NCBI RefSeq assembly: GCF_050003625.1
Contig: NC_134400.1
Location: 226,030,085-226,094,084 of the forward strand
Direction: 5' to 3'
From: Haematobia irritans
Lineage: Eukaryota; Arthropoda; Insecta; Diptera; Muscidae
Length of the DNA stretch: 64,000 bases
The notes below the pieces were generated by a model. That model was given only the letters and a program-made list of their open reading frames with translations, did not search any database and was not told the origin of the DNA. The stretch's first letter is position 1. Every line of letters begins with the position of its first letter. Shown here piece after piece: positions 45,955 through 59,245 of this stretch. Made by a program: the position numbers and the translations under genes.

Positions 45955-45974
45955 TTGTTGTTGTTGTTGTTGTT
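45955..45974. repeat. (TTG)n microsatellite
   Basis: Six to seven tandem TTG units. Confidence 0.9.
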
Positions 45975-48078
45975 AATGATCAAAATTAAAGATAAATATA
46001 AGATTGTATGGTGCCGTTATGTATGGAATTGTTTCATCAAAGACAAGAGCACCACTTTGGTTGGCTCCACTTCATAAGAAACATCCAGATATGAAACACA
46101 ATGCTCACGTGCTATACTCTTTGTATTTTCTGTGATTTCACAAAAAAAGACAAAGATTTTGTGTTAAAATTAAAAATAAATTTTTAATATATTTTGATTT
46201 TGTCGTTTCTGCCCATATAAAATGGGAGATGGAAGCACTCCATCGACTTCAATGTTGCAATGGAATTACTTTTCGTTGTGGTAGATGGACTTCGATGTGG
46301 CTGCTGCTGTACCACTGGATGTGCCTGATTTGGTTGGCCATTGTTTGTCATTGTGGGTTACCTACCTGTCAATAATCCTAAGCTTTAGTAACCGCAACGA
46401 AAGTGTGAGTGATTGAATTTTTTATAAATTGTGGCAGTTGCTCAAAAACAGTCATTGTTCATTAATCTTTTTTCTTTTCATTTTTCTTTGAGTGGAGCTG
46501 GGGATTCTGGGTTTCGCTTTTCTTTCCTCTATTGGCGTCATCCACTTTTGATATTTGAATATTTTGACCTCTAATATTTCATAGGGTACGTGCCAATCTC
46601 ATTGACGGAAAGAAAAAAAAAAGAACGACGCAACTCTAATCTTCATTCGATTTCGCTGTATATCAAACCAAAGTAATTTCAGATACACTGTGACAATTCC
46701 GTTTTGTTTTGTAGTACAAATAAAATAGATGTGATTGTCTCAACAACATTTATGTGGAAAAATTATTGTATTTATTAAAATTTTGAAAACTATCGTAAAC
46801 GTTAAAGACTAGCTATTTTGAGCACAGAAATAATATGTATTGTCTTCAATCAGTTGGCTCAATTAATTTTTTATTGAAATTTTTTTCAATCCCAGAATCA
46901 TAGTATCAATAACAATGGAATATCGATTAAAAATAAAATTCTCGTCTACAATCCAAAACCCCCAAAATAAAGTCTTCCGAACTGCAGTCAATGCTGCCTG
47001 GTATATTTGAAATAGCGATTTACATCGACACTTGGGAATAAAGACAATTGCTGAAGAAACCTTAATGCACGGAAACAGGGTTTATAGATACAATGTCAAG
47101 AAAACGCTGATCCAAACAAAATATTCTTAAACCATGAAGAACTATGCCTATGGATTTAGTCACTAAATATATTTTGAACAATTTGAGTATAGTTAATGGA
47201 CTACTTCTCCCAAAACACCAACTTTACTAAAATAATTGCGTTGGTATTTATTGCAAATTAGCATACAATTGGCAGTCGTACTAAAAGTCAAATAAAAAAT
47301 CAACGTCAATTAAGAACTGAATTGATACAACTTTATTTCTGAATGATTTGTTTTTTTAATTAAAAAAGTTTAAACTGTTTTATTTCTAATTGAAAGTTTT
47401 TTTTTTTTTTAATTCAATTAAAATATTATTTAGAAAAGCGTTTATAAATAAAATGAAAAGATTTAAAAAACGAAATTTGTCATTGGTTTACAACTAAAGA
47501 ATCTTTTCATTAAAATACCAAAATGTTATATTAAAAGAACGAAATTTGTTAATTATAATTTTTATAAATACCTTCGTACTTGAATAGTTGAGAAGTAGAA
47601 TAAACGGTCCGTAGTTAAACTAATGCAAAATTAAGCTTATTTTTATTGGAAAAAATTATTTTATTATCTTTTTCAAAATGTTCCACATGTTTTGTTATTG
47701 TTGGTTTCTTCCTTCAATTATTATTATTGTTTTGATTTCAGCTTAAAACCATACATTGAATAAACTACAAGCTTAAACAACAGAGGAAATTTGAGTAAAG
47801 CCCTCTAGACTGCAAAATTGATGGATGGACGATCGTTTCGGAACTGCCACATTATTTATCAGCATCAAAATAAATTCGGATAATTCACTGAACCCACTGT
47901 AAATTACACTCGAACCTCTCGAAAAAAAAGACTTTGATAGTCGACTTTGCCTTCATAAATTTACACAAATAAAATTGCTTTTGCCCAATAATTTGACAAA
48001 TATAGTTTTCTTCTGTTGGTAAAGGTACTCTTGTAGTTTAGTCATTTAGAATATTCATAAAAAGTTCTTCGAAAAAAA

Positions 48079-48436
48079 TTTAGGCTAGGTTAGGTTAGGT
48101 GGCAGCCCGATGTATCAGGCTCACTTATACTATTCAGTCCATTGTGATACCACATTGGTGCCCACCTTGCATACACAATGACCGAATCCACCGCTGAAAA
48201 GTTTTTCAGCGGTGGATTATCCCACCACAGTAATGCTGGTGACATTTCTGAGTATTTCACTGCAATGTGGAACGCCGTTTTGACTCGGCTATAAAAAAGG
48301 AGGACCCCTGTCATTGAGCTTAACATGGAATCGGGCAGTACTCAGTGATAAGAGAGAAGTTCACCACTGTGGTATCACAATGGACTGAATAGTCTAAGTG
48401 ACCCTGATACATGGGGCTGCCACCTAACCTAACCTA
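48079..48436. mobile_element. two SINE pieces joined head-to-head, tails outward (S6)
   Basis: Left part (48079-48149): SINE 3' end in reverse, beginning TAGGCTAGGTTAGGTTAGGT. Middle (48150-48186): a piece of the tRNA head in forward sense (CACCTTGCATACACAATGACC). Then CCACCGCTGAAAAGTTTTTC AGCGGTGG forms a hairpin and the forward SINE body continues to AACCTAACCTAACC at 48436. Both outer edges are tails. Confidence 0.82.
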
Positions 48437-51039
48437 ACCCTCTAATGCCCCAATATTCTTGTCAGCTGATAAAATATTCAAAAATCTATAAATATATCCA
48501 TCTATAAATATTGTACAGCTTTGATTAAGTTCTGTTTTTATTTTATACATTTTGTTGTTTTTAGAAGAGTTTCACTTAAAGCTTCCGGTTTTAACGAAGG
48601 CCGTTTAAAGGCGGGCTTGGGCATTCGAGGGTTAAGAGGTTTTCTGCAGTGGGGAGATCCATGGTGGATATAGTTTTTCTCCGATTCAAGCTATCTATAA
48701 TGCTGCGATACTCAAAACTGTCATACTGGAATATTTGTTTATATCACCGGAGAGTAGCAAATATACCTTATTTACAAATCTGTGTCAGAATATCAAATTT
48801 TTCTATATGTCCATTTTCTATATGTCCCGAGAAACACAGTTTCATATATTTCAATTTTAGTCATTCAGAAGATCACTTCAATATATCTTAGGTTAAAATA
48901 TGGCCTGTGGATATTTTTGCAATTGGTCAAATCGTAGGAATTTCAATGAAGTATACTATTACATATTTTGTTTTTCTTTTTTGTTTGTACTCGTCTATAA
49001 CTGCTTTATTCACACATAGGTGACACTGAGGCCATTGTACAGTAATATTCTTGAGAATCTAACTGTGGCTGTAACAACAGACTTACTGAAAACTATAAGG
49101 TACAATATATGTATCATTAATTATTTTCGCTTAGTGTATTGTCGTCATCATGCCATTAGAAGAATATGAAACTCTTCTTAATCTAGGGTCCATTCATTAT
49201 TATGATGATTTCGTTTCTTGTTTAGCCGAGTGATTCAGATCGATTGGCTGTGCCATTAGCATGTATCAGTCATTGCTTTTGCAATTATTGTTATAATTTT
49301 TTTGCAAATCATATGAAAAATTGGCATTTAATTGATTTGTATCCCACTGTGTTATGCTTGGCAAATTTCCTCATTCGTTCATGAATGCATATATGGGGTT
49401 CTTTTGAGCACACTTTTCGGGTGGCAGTATATATGTCTGTCTGTCTGTCTGTCTAAGCTGTTATTAATCATTGTCCATCAACAATGAATGTACATACGTA
49501 TGTCCGCATTGTGTTACCGCCATTTCAACAACTTACTATAATAATTTCATATTTATTATGCAACTATAATGAAATCTTATCAGTTTTTTGTTTTTTTTTT
49601 TTTTTCAACAGAAAATTACTTTAATTTTATTTCATTTATAGCAAAAATGACCTAATTCAAATATGTTTTCGCATCTTTGTTTTCTATCAACAACAATAAT
49701 AAAAAATGCGATATTATATTCCGATAACAGTGATTTTGCATATTGTTTTTTTGCAAATGACTTAAGAGATCAATGCGAATGGCAAATTGCTTCAATGATA
49801 CGGATGAAACTACCAAAGAAACACCATTAACTAGGTGCCTTGGTTGAGGTAATCAAAGATGGTGGATTGCAAATTTCATGCTTAATGTAAATTAAAGATA
49901 TTTTTAATTGACTTTAAATTTGAAATCGTAATGGAATCAATTTTCAATAAAATGAAAGAGTCAATGATTAAAACTTAATGAAAGTATTTGATGTAGTTTA
50001 AGTGCTAAAATGGACACAAAAGACGAAAAATTATGGTATCTTTGCGGAAATGTTACGTAAAGTGGAATCAGTAATTTAAACTCGATCGATAAGAGATCGA
50101 TCAAATAGTGAAAAACAGTGTGTATACGACCAAATACATTTATAAAAACTAATGCATGTCATACCTTGAGAACTTGGCCTTGTTATACTTCGTTATAATA
50201 ATAAAATTGCTTAATTGTAGAGAAATTTCATTGATCCTAAACTACATCTTTTATTCTACCATACTTTACTTTCAATTTTAAATAATACATTTTACTCCTT
50301 CTTCAACATTTTTCCCAAGATACTACTGCGCTGTGTCATACCGACTAAACGTTGGCAACTGATGCATTGATGTCACTTTCTTCTATTATTAGTTTTGATT
50401 TTCCTCAATTTTCATTGAGAATTTTTCATTGGATAGAAAATTTTTCTACATAGAAATTCATTAAAGAAGTGCAAAAATGGCAATGAAAAAACGGTATTTT
50501 TAGAAATAGTGGATTTCATATAAGAATCGTTCGGAAAATGAATTTGAAACAAAATTCCAAAAAAAGAGGGAACACTCGAAAAAAAATAATCCCAAATGAC
50601 CCATTTATCCCTACTAATACATAAATGAAGTTAGGTTAATTCGTATCATCATAATCACCCAATTAATAAAAAGAAATATGATTAATTTTCAAAAAATCTA
50701 ATCGTAACCAATTGTTGCACAAAAGCCAAAAATTGTTCATATTTAGATGCGGCTCCCATGTTTACTCATCAGCCGATGTCTAGTCTGCTCCCAACTGTAC
50801 TGTAATGTGGCTTTGCCCGGAACGAATTTCATATTTCCCCACTATGGATTTCAATGAATAATTATATGTAGTAATTTTGAGATAATTGATTGAATATTTG
50901 GATTTAATTTTGAATGTGATTTTGTGCCGCGAATATCGTTTATGAGCGGATCATCGTGACCCTTTTCCTTTTGTGTGTAACTGTGCCATTTTTCCACAAC
51001 TAACACAACCAATATCGTTCATTGGCAGACAATGCATTA
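48437..51039. other. single-copy non-coding stretch
   Basis: Only a (GTCT)n microsatellite (49435-49454) and poly-T runs are seen. Confidence 0.4.
49435..49454. repeat. (GTCT)n microsatellite
   Basis: Five tandem units. Confidence 0.9.
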
Positions 51040-51571
51040 CCCAGCAAAAAAATTTGGAAGTTCTTCCAAAGGCACAACGTTAAAAGCACTTCCAGAAGAT
51101 GCACTCCCAATGATGTTCTTTATTTTAACTTCCCAGGAAGTTCTTTAATTAAATTTTTAATAAAATGTTTTTTTCATACTTTTAATGGGTAATTTTAATT
51201 TTCCTGTTTTAAAAAGGTTGCAAACAGAGTAAGAATTCGTAAAATGGTACAAATCATTTAAATTTGTCGAAAAAAATACTAAATCCAATCTGAAAAATTG
51301 TGAATATTTGAAAATATTTGACTTCAAACGTTTCCGACAAGCGTTAGAATCCATTAAAAATTATAAAAAAATTATGTATCTGACAGAATATCACAGAATT
51401 TTCTAATTTACATCCAAAACATTGAATTCGGATCACACCTTAAGAAGTGATGCAAATTCAGTGCAACGGCTGTTGAAATGGAGGACTTCCGTCCTATGAC
51501 AAGCCCATGTTAAATTCAAAATCCAAAAAGAACAATTTCATTACTTTTTTATCGACGCTTTTTTTGCTGGG
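51040..51571 (+). mobile_element. MITE-E copy, 532 bp, TA target duplication
   Basis: CCCAGCAAAAAAATTTGGAA at the left and CGCTTTTTTTGCTGGG at the right; TA on both sides (51038-51039, 51572-51573). The interior contains GAAAATATTTGACTTCAAAC and ACGGCTGTTGAAATGGAGG, shared with the copies below. Confidence 0.9.
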
Positions 51572-51573
51572 TA

Positions 51574-54291
51574 CTCTCTCATTATTAAATAAGTAGTCAT
51601 TAAATCGGCGCCACCCCTTTGCAATATCTAATAGGACTACATTTTTTTTTCTAAATCCCATTGACTAGCTGTTGGCCAACAATTAGTGAATAGTTGGTAA
51701 TGGTCTTATTAATTGTATTTTATTAAATTTCTGAATATAAATCGTTTTCTTTTTATTTCTCACATTACTAAAAGAGCCATTAGTCTATTGTATGTGAATA
51801 TTAATATCATTATTAAATTTTGTATGAGATCCAATAGAAAAACTGGCGTGAGTGAATATAGACACTTTAGTTTTTCGCAAGACCTTGTAGTGAACTTTAG
51901 GCGTCTGTGGACGGACACTCAATTCAATTCCCGATCGAACATTTGACGCGAGCAGACAATTGGTTCTACTTAAATGTTATGGTTAATTTTTGTTAGCACA
52001 TTAGACGGATAAAGATAGATTAACACACACACACCCATGTCATGCTATGGTGTCAAAGGCACTACAACTTAATTTTATTGTTTATTTTTGTTCAAAACAT
52101 GTTTTATTTTTATCAAATGAGGTTTTAGTTTTACTTCGCTCCCTTCGAAATGTTTCGCCTCTCTTGCAAATGTGTCTACTGCCACTAAATTAATATATTC
52201 TAAATTCAATTTATTGAAATTACATATGTAAAATTGATTTTGTGGAACTGTATTCCAGCTGATCTGTGATTGGCATAGCAGTTGATTGGGATAATTTCAT
52301 CTGGAATGTGAAAAGAATTTTACCAAGATCAATAGTTTTTTGAAAGACAAAGCAAAGCCGGCGGGAAAATATTTACTTATTGACTTCAATATCTTAATTG
52401 TGTACTATTAAAAGCATATTTAATTTGGCTTTTTGTCAATAAATTGAATATCTCATTCATCTAAATAGCATATGCTCTTTTTCGATATTTCAAATATTGA
52501 TATTGGCAGAAATAATAGTTGTAATTCTAATGAAGGCGATTCTTCTACTTTATTGCTGAATTGGAAAGATTCTTTATTAAAATTAGCTCGATTTAATGCA
52601 GAGTCAACTTTTTTAATTTAAAAATTCGTAATGATACTTCGAATAAGGATGATTTTTTTCTTCTTTTATGGCATTTACCCCTAAAGACTAGCTGAATACC
52701 GTTTTGTAATGATACTATTCAAAATTAGTCAATGAATAAAATAAAGTCAAGTCAAAATTCTATTACCTTCACTATACCTCGGAATCGGAAGTCCTGTTCA
52801 CAGAAAACAAAGAAACTTTCCATGATAAAGATCATAAAATTAACTTAATTAATTTCCTTTCACCTCTTTTCACAAAAGTAAGGGAAACATACTTTACATT
52901 TCTTACGTGTAAACACATTTCCATTTACAACTATCTCCAATCATAGTCAAAGCAAATTAACACCTTTTTAAGTCAAACAAAAAAAAATTAACTTTGGTTG
53001 AAGATGATCATGAAAACGATGATATCCATAAATGCCATGAAAAGCCTGGTGTAGAAAAACATGTCCTCACAACTTCATGAAAAATAAACAAAATATATCA
53101 CAAATACAACAACAAAAAGGGGCATTGGTGTTAATATCAAACATAACAAGCAATTCTCCACTAAAGGTCCATAGATTGCGTGTGGTATCGGATCATAAAA
53201 CCAACGCTTGGACACAATCCACACCATCTATTCATTCAATCAAAGGGAAAGCAATAGCCCTACAAAACAAACAAAACCCCCGCCCCCCTAATATGGGAGG
53301 TTCGAAGCATTAACATGAATGCTGTTGATGCGATATTCGAGGATGCAATCGTTGCAAACGATTTGTAAATGTTGTTATCACCATGCACATTCAGTCCGAC
53401 TCTGATCTCGAATGATGACCATCCATAAAAAAAAAATAATTATCGAGGGCGGTTTGATAAGTTTGAAATATAAATTTATGATTAAATTTCTAACTCATGG
53501 GAACAATTATAAAGAGTTGTGGTGTTTTTTATAACATTGAAGATGACAGTCCGATTTGTTTTAATTCACGCACTTAAAAAATCAATAAATATTTTCCTCA
53601 AACGAAATTTTAGACTTATAGACTATTTATAGATCTGCACTGCAACAAAAGCTTTTGAAGAAACTTTGTAAAAAAAAATTCCTTAACCCGTTTAAAACTT
53701 TTGGGTGATAATGTAATTTTTCAAATATACCAAATTTACAGTAAATATAAAAAATCTTGTAGTAAACAATATTTTTTGTTAGAAATTTTCAGAGATTTAC
53801 AGAAACAGTAACAAAAGAACAACGTTTGTGACAACTTCTTTCCAAACGTGTTATTTTTTGCGTGTGTCGTGGGAATTCTCAAGTCGATCACTGCAGACCA
53901 CAATATGGGCACAACCTCAAAAAAAAAGAACTAGTATTTATTTAGAAAATATTGTGTTTTATTCTGGCAATATTTGTTTAATACCCAAATCAATTATTTA
54001 AAAAGAGTGTTAACATTTTTATCTTTTGATATTTACTGTAATTTCTATACCTGCCTAGTTTTGACACACTCGAATTTCGTTGCGGCGTTTACCAAAGAAA
54101 TTTTCTTAACCTGAATGTTTTATCATCCAAACAGACTTGCGATATTTATCTTGGAATTCGTATGCTTTCCTTTTCGTTTCAAATATATTATCCCACATGC
54201 TGGTTAAAAATTTCCTTTATGTAGTAGAGGTTAAGGTCAAAAGGTGTAATAAATGTGTGTACAACTCGGATTGAAGATTGTTGATGCATTA
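51574..54291. other. single-copy non-coding stretch
   Basis: Contains a short (CA)n run at 52023-52034. No gene or element recognised. Confidence 0.4.
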
Positions 54292-54864
54292 CCCAGCAAA
54301 CAAATTGGAAGTTCTTCTAAAGGCACAACTTTAAAAGCACTTCCAAAAATTTCCTCACTAAGATGTTCTTTATTTTAACTACGCGGGAAGTTCTTTTAAT
54401 TCAATTTTTTATAACTTGATTTTTTCATAGTTTTAATGGGTATTTTTAACTGTTTTTGTTTGAAATAGATTAAAAACAGAGTAAGAATTAATAAAATGGA
54501 ACAAATTATTAAAATTTTGTCGATAAAAATGCTAAATCCATTCTAAAAAAATGGGAATTTTTGAAAATATTTGAGGTCAAACATTTCAGACAAACGTTAG
54601 AGTGCATTGAAAACCATAAAAAATTTTGAAAATTTTTTATTCAGAAAAATATCACAATTTTTTTTAATTCACATCCAAAACACCGAATTCAGATCACACC
54701 CTAAAAAGTGATTCAAATTCAGTGCAACGGCTGTTGAAAGGTGGACATCATCCATCCTATGACAAGCCAATGTTAAATTAATCGCTTCTGCGCCAATTTA
54801 GCACCACTTTCGGATCCAAAAAGAAAATTTTCAGTACTTTTTTGGCCACGCTTTTTTTACTGGG
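54292..54864 (+). mobile_element. MITE-E copy, 573 bp, TA target duplication
   Basis: CCCAGCAAACAAATTGGAAG to CACGCTTTTTTTACTGGG with TA at 54290-54291 and 54865-54866. It keeps the GCTTCTGCGCCAATTTAGC and GGATCCAAAAAG block that is missing from 51040-51571. Confidence 0.9.
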
Positions 54865-55374
54865 TACATATTATATGGAAGCATTATTTTTTCAATTTCA
54901 CAGTTCTTGGGCATTTTACATAGCATTGCCTTCACCTGCAAACTAATTTGCAAAAAGTATGAAGTTTTGTAATTTCATAATTTTCTGAGGATTTAATAGC
55001 TTGTATATAAAAATTTTAAATTTATATACAGCCCACTAAGTCCTTGTATCAAAAATACGATGAGTGTATATACCTACATACATGAATCTGTAGCTGAAAA
55101 TGTTCCACTCAACCTATTAACACATTTTAAATTTACCTTTTGTTTGGTATACCAACAAATCACTTCCTGTTGACGTTATCTTTTTGGAGAGTGAAAACAA
55201 GTTGTCATAAAATATAAAAAAAAACCCTTACAAATCGTTCCTTAGAAACACTTTTTAAACAACACCGAATGAGCAAAAGTCTAATCAATGTTATCTCAAA
55301 TAAGTTCACTACAAATTCTTTGCTAAATGTCAGAGATGGACAACATTTTGTAGATTGTAACATCGTAGTAGTTT
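54865..55374. other. AT-rich spacer
   Basis: No feature seen. Confidence 0.4.
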
Positions 55375-55591
55375 TATACCCTCCGCAAAAGGGGGTATCT
55401 AGTAATGTCCGTCAGTATGATGATATCACATTAACTTTCGAACGAAGCAAGGTATCGATGCCATGCCGGAGCAATACAGGTATAGCTCTCATATAAACCG
55501 TGCATGTAAACCAATCAGATTTGACGGGACTTCTTAGCGTAACAAAATTTCACCCAATCCGGTTGAAATTTGGTGCAATATATGCCTCTTA

Positions 55592-56400
55592 CACCCAGAA
55601 AAAATGAACCTACCATGAAAGAAAATATAGATTCATTTTAGAAAATATTTACAAAAATTTTATTTGCAAATTGCAACATAATACAAATAAGTTACCAATT
55701 TTTGTTAAAATGAAGAAAAGTTTTAAAAAAAAAATAATTTCTTTTCTGTTGCTACAATATCTTTAGCGCTATATGAAGGTTAGGTTAGGTTAGGTTAAGT
55801 GGCAGCCCGATGTATCAGGCTCACTTAGACTATTCAGTCCATTGCGATACCACATTGGTGAACTTCTCTCTTATCATTGAGTGCTACCCGATTCCATGTT
55901 AAGCTCAATGACAAGGGACCTTCTTTTTATAGCCGAGTCCGAACGGCTTTCCACATTGCAGTGAAGCCACTTAGAGAAGCTTTGAAACCCTCAGAAATGT
56001 CACCAGCATTACTGAGGTGGGATAATCCACAGCTGAAAAACTTTTTGGTGTTCGGTCGAAGCAGGAATCGAACCCACGACCTTGTGTATGCAAGGCGGGC
56101 ATGCTAACCATTGCACCACGGTGGCTCCCTAGCGCTATATGAAGTTCAAGACAAACAAAATTAAAAAAAAAAATTTACTCATTTGAGAAACTTAATTTAA
56201 ATAAACTTTACACGTTTTCGGAAAATATGAACAATTTTCAAATGTAATAAAATTGTGTACTTCATTTGTATAAAACTTTTTGTTTTCATTTTTAATTCCC
56301 ATAATTATTCATTCTCACATTTGGCAAAATTGAACTAAACTAAAATAATATTCATGAACTAAAATACAAAATACAAAATTTCTTTGATTTTTTTTTCTGG
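55592..56400. mobile_element. MITE-C copy, interrupted by a SINE
   Basis: CACCCAGAAAAAATGAACC at the left; the right end is eroded (TTTTTTTTTCTGG). It contains SINE S7 with a perfect TSD. Without it the element is about 440 bp. Confidence 0.7.
55779..56129 (-). mobile_element. full-length tRNA-derived SINE with 15-bp TSD (S7)
   Basis: The 15-base repeat TAGCGCTATATGAAG stands at 55764-55778 and 56130-56144. The SINE is 351 bp. On the minus strand it starts GGGAGCCACCGTGGTGCAAT, has A box TGGTGCAATGGTTAGCA and B box GGGTTCGATTCC, a body of about 280 bp, and a tail of AACCT units. The perfect TSD indicates a fairly recent insertion. Confidence 0.96.
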
Positions 56401-56600
56401 CAATTGTCTATAACACCCGCATAATCCGATCAGTCAGATTTGACTTCTTGAGCCTCCTGGAGGAGTAAATTTTTTTTTTATTTAAATTTTCATCCGATTC
56501 TATGGAAATGTGGAACATGACTTTGGTATGTCTTCTAACAACTATCCATAATTATATATCGCCCCCATATGAACCGATCTTGTATGGGTTAAAAGTTTGT

Positions 56601-57858
56601 TAGCTAACTTTACTCTAACGGAGCTCTAAGGAGATAACGGAGATTTGTGAAATAACCAACATAATATAAGGAAATCCTCTATGAAGCAAATCAGACGTGG
56701 GTCAATTACTTTTTCTTCTACATTCTTAATATGAAATTCGTAGATACTTATTTTCTTAATTCTCGGTTTGCCCATCTCTGGAGCCGTGCAAACATACCCA
56801 TCATCATAAACTTAAAGAGTTTCGATATTGTTTATGGACTAATTAAGCCTAAATTGTGTAAATATTAGTCAAGTGTCGCTAAACTTCAAAAATATCGCCA
56901 TTCACACTCATTCATTCATGGAGCAGGGGTAGTCAAAAGCTAATGTCTTTCCCTTTGCTCCTACACTCATTGTAGCATTGGTGGAGACAGAATGTCTATC
57001 TCGTTCCACAATGACACATTGCGTTCGGATATTTGTTCGTAGACAAATATCTAAATGATATACTGGGAATTTCTTTCCTCTTCCGTTACCCATCTTTCAC
57101 ATAGTTCATTGAGAAAAAAATGGGAAATAGAGATGGACAGACAGATGAAATGTCATAATTCAGCTAGAGAAAAAGGGAAGTTAATGATAAGTCAACAATG
57201 TTTGACAAATTAACAAATAATTACATTGAGGCTCCAATATCGTAATTCTCTTCAACGGGCTGATGTCTGTATGAGTTTTGGTTGCGAGTAAGACATCCCT
57301 GGCAAACTCATAAGAATATGGGCATTTTGAATGGAAGAAAGATACACTGAAAGATTTATACCCTTAGAGAAATTCTCCCCATCTTTGGATCCGAATCAAC
57401 ACCAAAATTGTTAGAAAAAAGACAAAACCTTTGAAACTATAAACGCTTTTTTCTAGCGTACATTGATGTTTTTTTGTTGCATAGATAAGCTTTTTTCCTA
57501 GTTTACTTGAAGGTCTTAGAACTTTGTTTTGATTTGAAGTGTGAATGTGGTTCCCACGCGTGCTATCTCGCAGTGTCTAACAATTATGGGTAAACAATAA
57601 TTTAAAACATATGTTTTTATTGGAGGAACTTCTTGGAAATTATGACAATATTGTAAATAACAAAGAACATCAATAAACTGAGGATACACTGTGAAAATAT
57701 TCGTACAAAATAATGTAGCTAAAACACATTGTGTGAGTAGTTTATTCAATTGGCTTTGACAAAATCAAATGCACTCACTCGTCTCCATATCACATGGGAT
57801 TTTTTTTAATCGACTGCTCGACTTATATGGCAAACATGAAATACTTAGACCTATTGAC
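56601..57858. other. single-copy non-coding stretch
   Basis: A MITE-F-like fragment (TACACTGAAAGATTTATACC and AAAGACAAAACCTTTG) lies about 57344-57435. No gene. Confidence 0.4.
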
Positions 57859-58217
57859 GGGAGCCACCGTGGTGCAATGGTTAGTATGCCCGCCTTGTGT
57901 ATGCAGGTCGTGGGTTCGATTCCTGCTACGACCGAACACCAAAAAGTTTTTCTACGGTGGATTATCCCACCTCAGTAACGCTGGTGACATTTCTGAGGGT
58001 TTCAAAGCTTCTCTAAGTGGTTTCACTGCAATGTGGAACGCCGTTCGGACTCGGCTATAAAAAAGAGGTCCCTTGTCATTAAGCTTAACATGGAATCGGG
58101 CAGCACTCAGTGATAAGAGAGAAGATCACCACTGTGGTATCACAATGGACTGAATAGTCTAAGTGAGCCTGATACGTCGGGCTGCCACCTAATCTAACCT
58201 AAATAACCTAACCTAAT
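57859..58217 (+). mobile_element. full-length tRNA-derived SINE, forward copy (S8)
   Basis: Reference copy for the family here. The tRNA-like head occupies the first 75 or so bases: GGGAGCCACCGTGGTGCAAT, A box GTGCAATGGTTAGTATGCC, B box GGGTTCGATTCC. Then a tRNA-unrelated body follows (AACACCAAAAAGTTTTTC, GGTGGATTATCCCACC, TGACATTTCTGAGGGTTTC, CATGGAATCGGGCAGCACTC) and a tail TAACCT repeated with one interruption. No clear TSD. Open frames overlapping it are not genes. Confidence 0.93.
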
Positions 58218-58689
58218 TTCGGAGTAATACTTTAGTTGAGAGATTTTATTGACTATATTTTGTTTTCTGAAAACTCCCTCAACACCTAAACGACAAAATA
58301 CTTTCCTCCCAAACGAAATTCTAGACCATGGAAATTTCTTTTCGCGGTTAAAAAGTTTGTTTGGAAGAATAGTATTTTATATTTGTGATACACGTAACGT
58401 TTTTTGTTTTTTTTTTGCACAAACAAAACGCATGTACAGAAACTTCGCTTAAAGAGAACAAACAACTTTAGTTGCAACCTGTGATGCTGTGGTTTTACAG
58501 CAGAAGGTTCTTTATTTACGGCAACAATATTTTTTTCTATCCGTATGTGTAGTTTAGCTCTGCAGTTTATATTCTCTCTTATTTAAAGTGAATTTCAATA
58601 CCATTGATATTTTTCATGGTGCAAACGAACGATTAGTGCAAAGAAATAAAACGTTTGGGAAACGGGTGTTACAAACGTTGTTATTTTGT
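58218..58689. other. AT-rich spacer
   Basis: No feature seen. Confidence 0.4.
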
Positions 58690-59245
58690 CCCAGCAAAAA
58701 AAGCGTCGCCAAAAAAGTAATGAAAATGTTCTTTTTGGATCCGGAAGTGGTGCAAAATTGACGCAGAAGCGATGAATTTAACATGGGTTTGTCATAGAAC
58801 GGAAGTCCTCCATTTCAACAGCCGTTGCATCACTTCTTAGGTGTGATCCGAATTCAATGTTTTCGATGTAAATTAAAAAACTCTGTGATATTTTGTCAAA
58901 TAAATAATTTTTATAATTTTTTTATAATTTTTAATGAATTCTAACGCTTGTCGGAAACGCTCAAATATTTTCAAAAATTTTTTCAGATTGGATTTCGCAT
59001 TTTTGTCGAAAAAAATTTAAATGATTTGTACCATTTTATGAATTCTTACTCTGTTTTTAACCTATTTGATACAAAAAAAGTTAAAAGTTAAAAAAAAGTT
59101 AAAAGTATGAAAAAACCAAGTTATAAAAAATTTAATTAAAATAACTTCCTGGGTAGATAAAATAAAGAACATCATTGGGAGTGCATCTTCTGAAAGTGCT
59201 TTTAAAGTTGTGCCTTTGGAAGAACTTCCAAATTTTTTTCCTGGG
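58690..59245 (-). mobile_element. MITE-E copy, about 556 bp
   Basis: CCCAGCAAAAAAAGCGTCGCC to AACTTCCAAATTTTTTTCCTGGG, i.e. reverse of 51040-51571. The TA flanks are no longer present. Confidence 0.85.

Larger units (their letters stand above)
43231..48078. other. single-copy stretch with simple repeats and one SINE fragment
   Basis: No supported gene. It contains a (GT)n tract near 43679-43692, a SINE body fragment (44894-45012), a poly-C tract (45827-45851), a (GA)n run (about 45878-45892) and a (TTG)n run (45955-45974). A 124-residue frame at 44135-44509 is listed separately. Confidence 0.4.
55375..56600. mobile_element. HEL-e: DINE-like element remnant, split by MITE-C
   Basis: Starts with a terminal hairpin TATACCCTCCGCAAAAGGGGGTAT and a GTCCGTCAGTATGATG block. 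After MITE-C (55592-56400) it resumes with AATCCGATCAGTCAGATTTG and later CCCCCATATGAACCGATCT, recognisable as the 153-bp monomer. Most of the array is gone. Confidence 0.6.
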
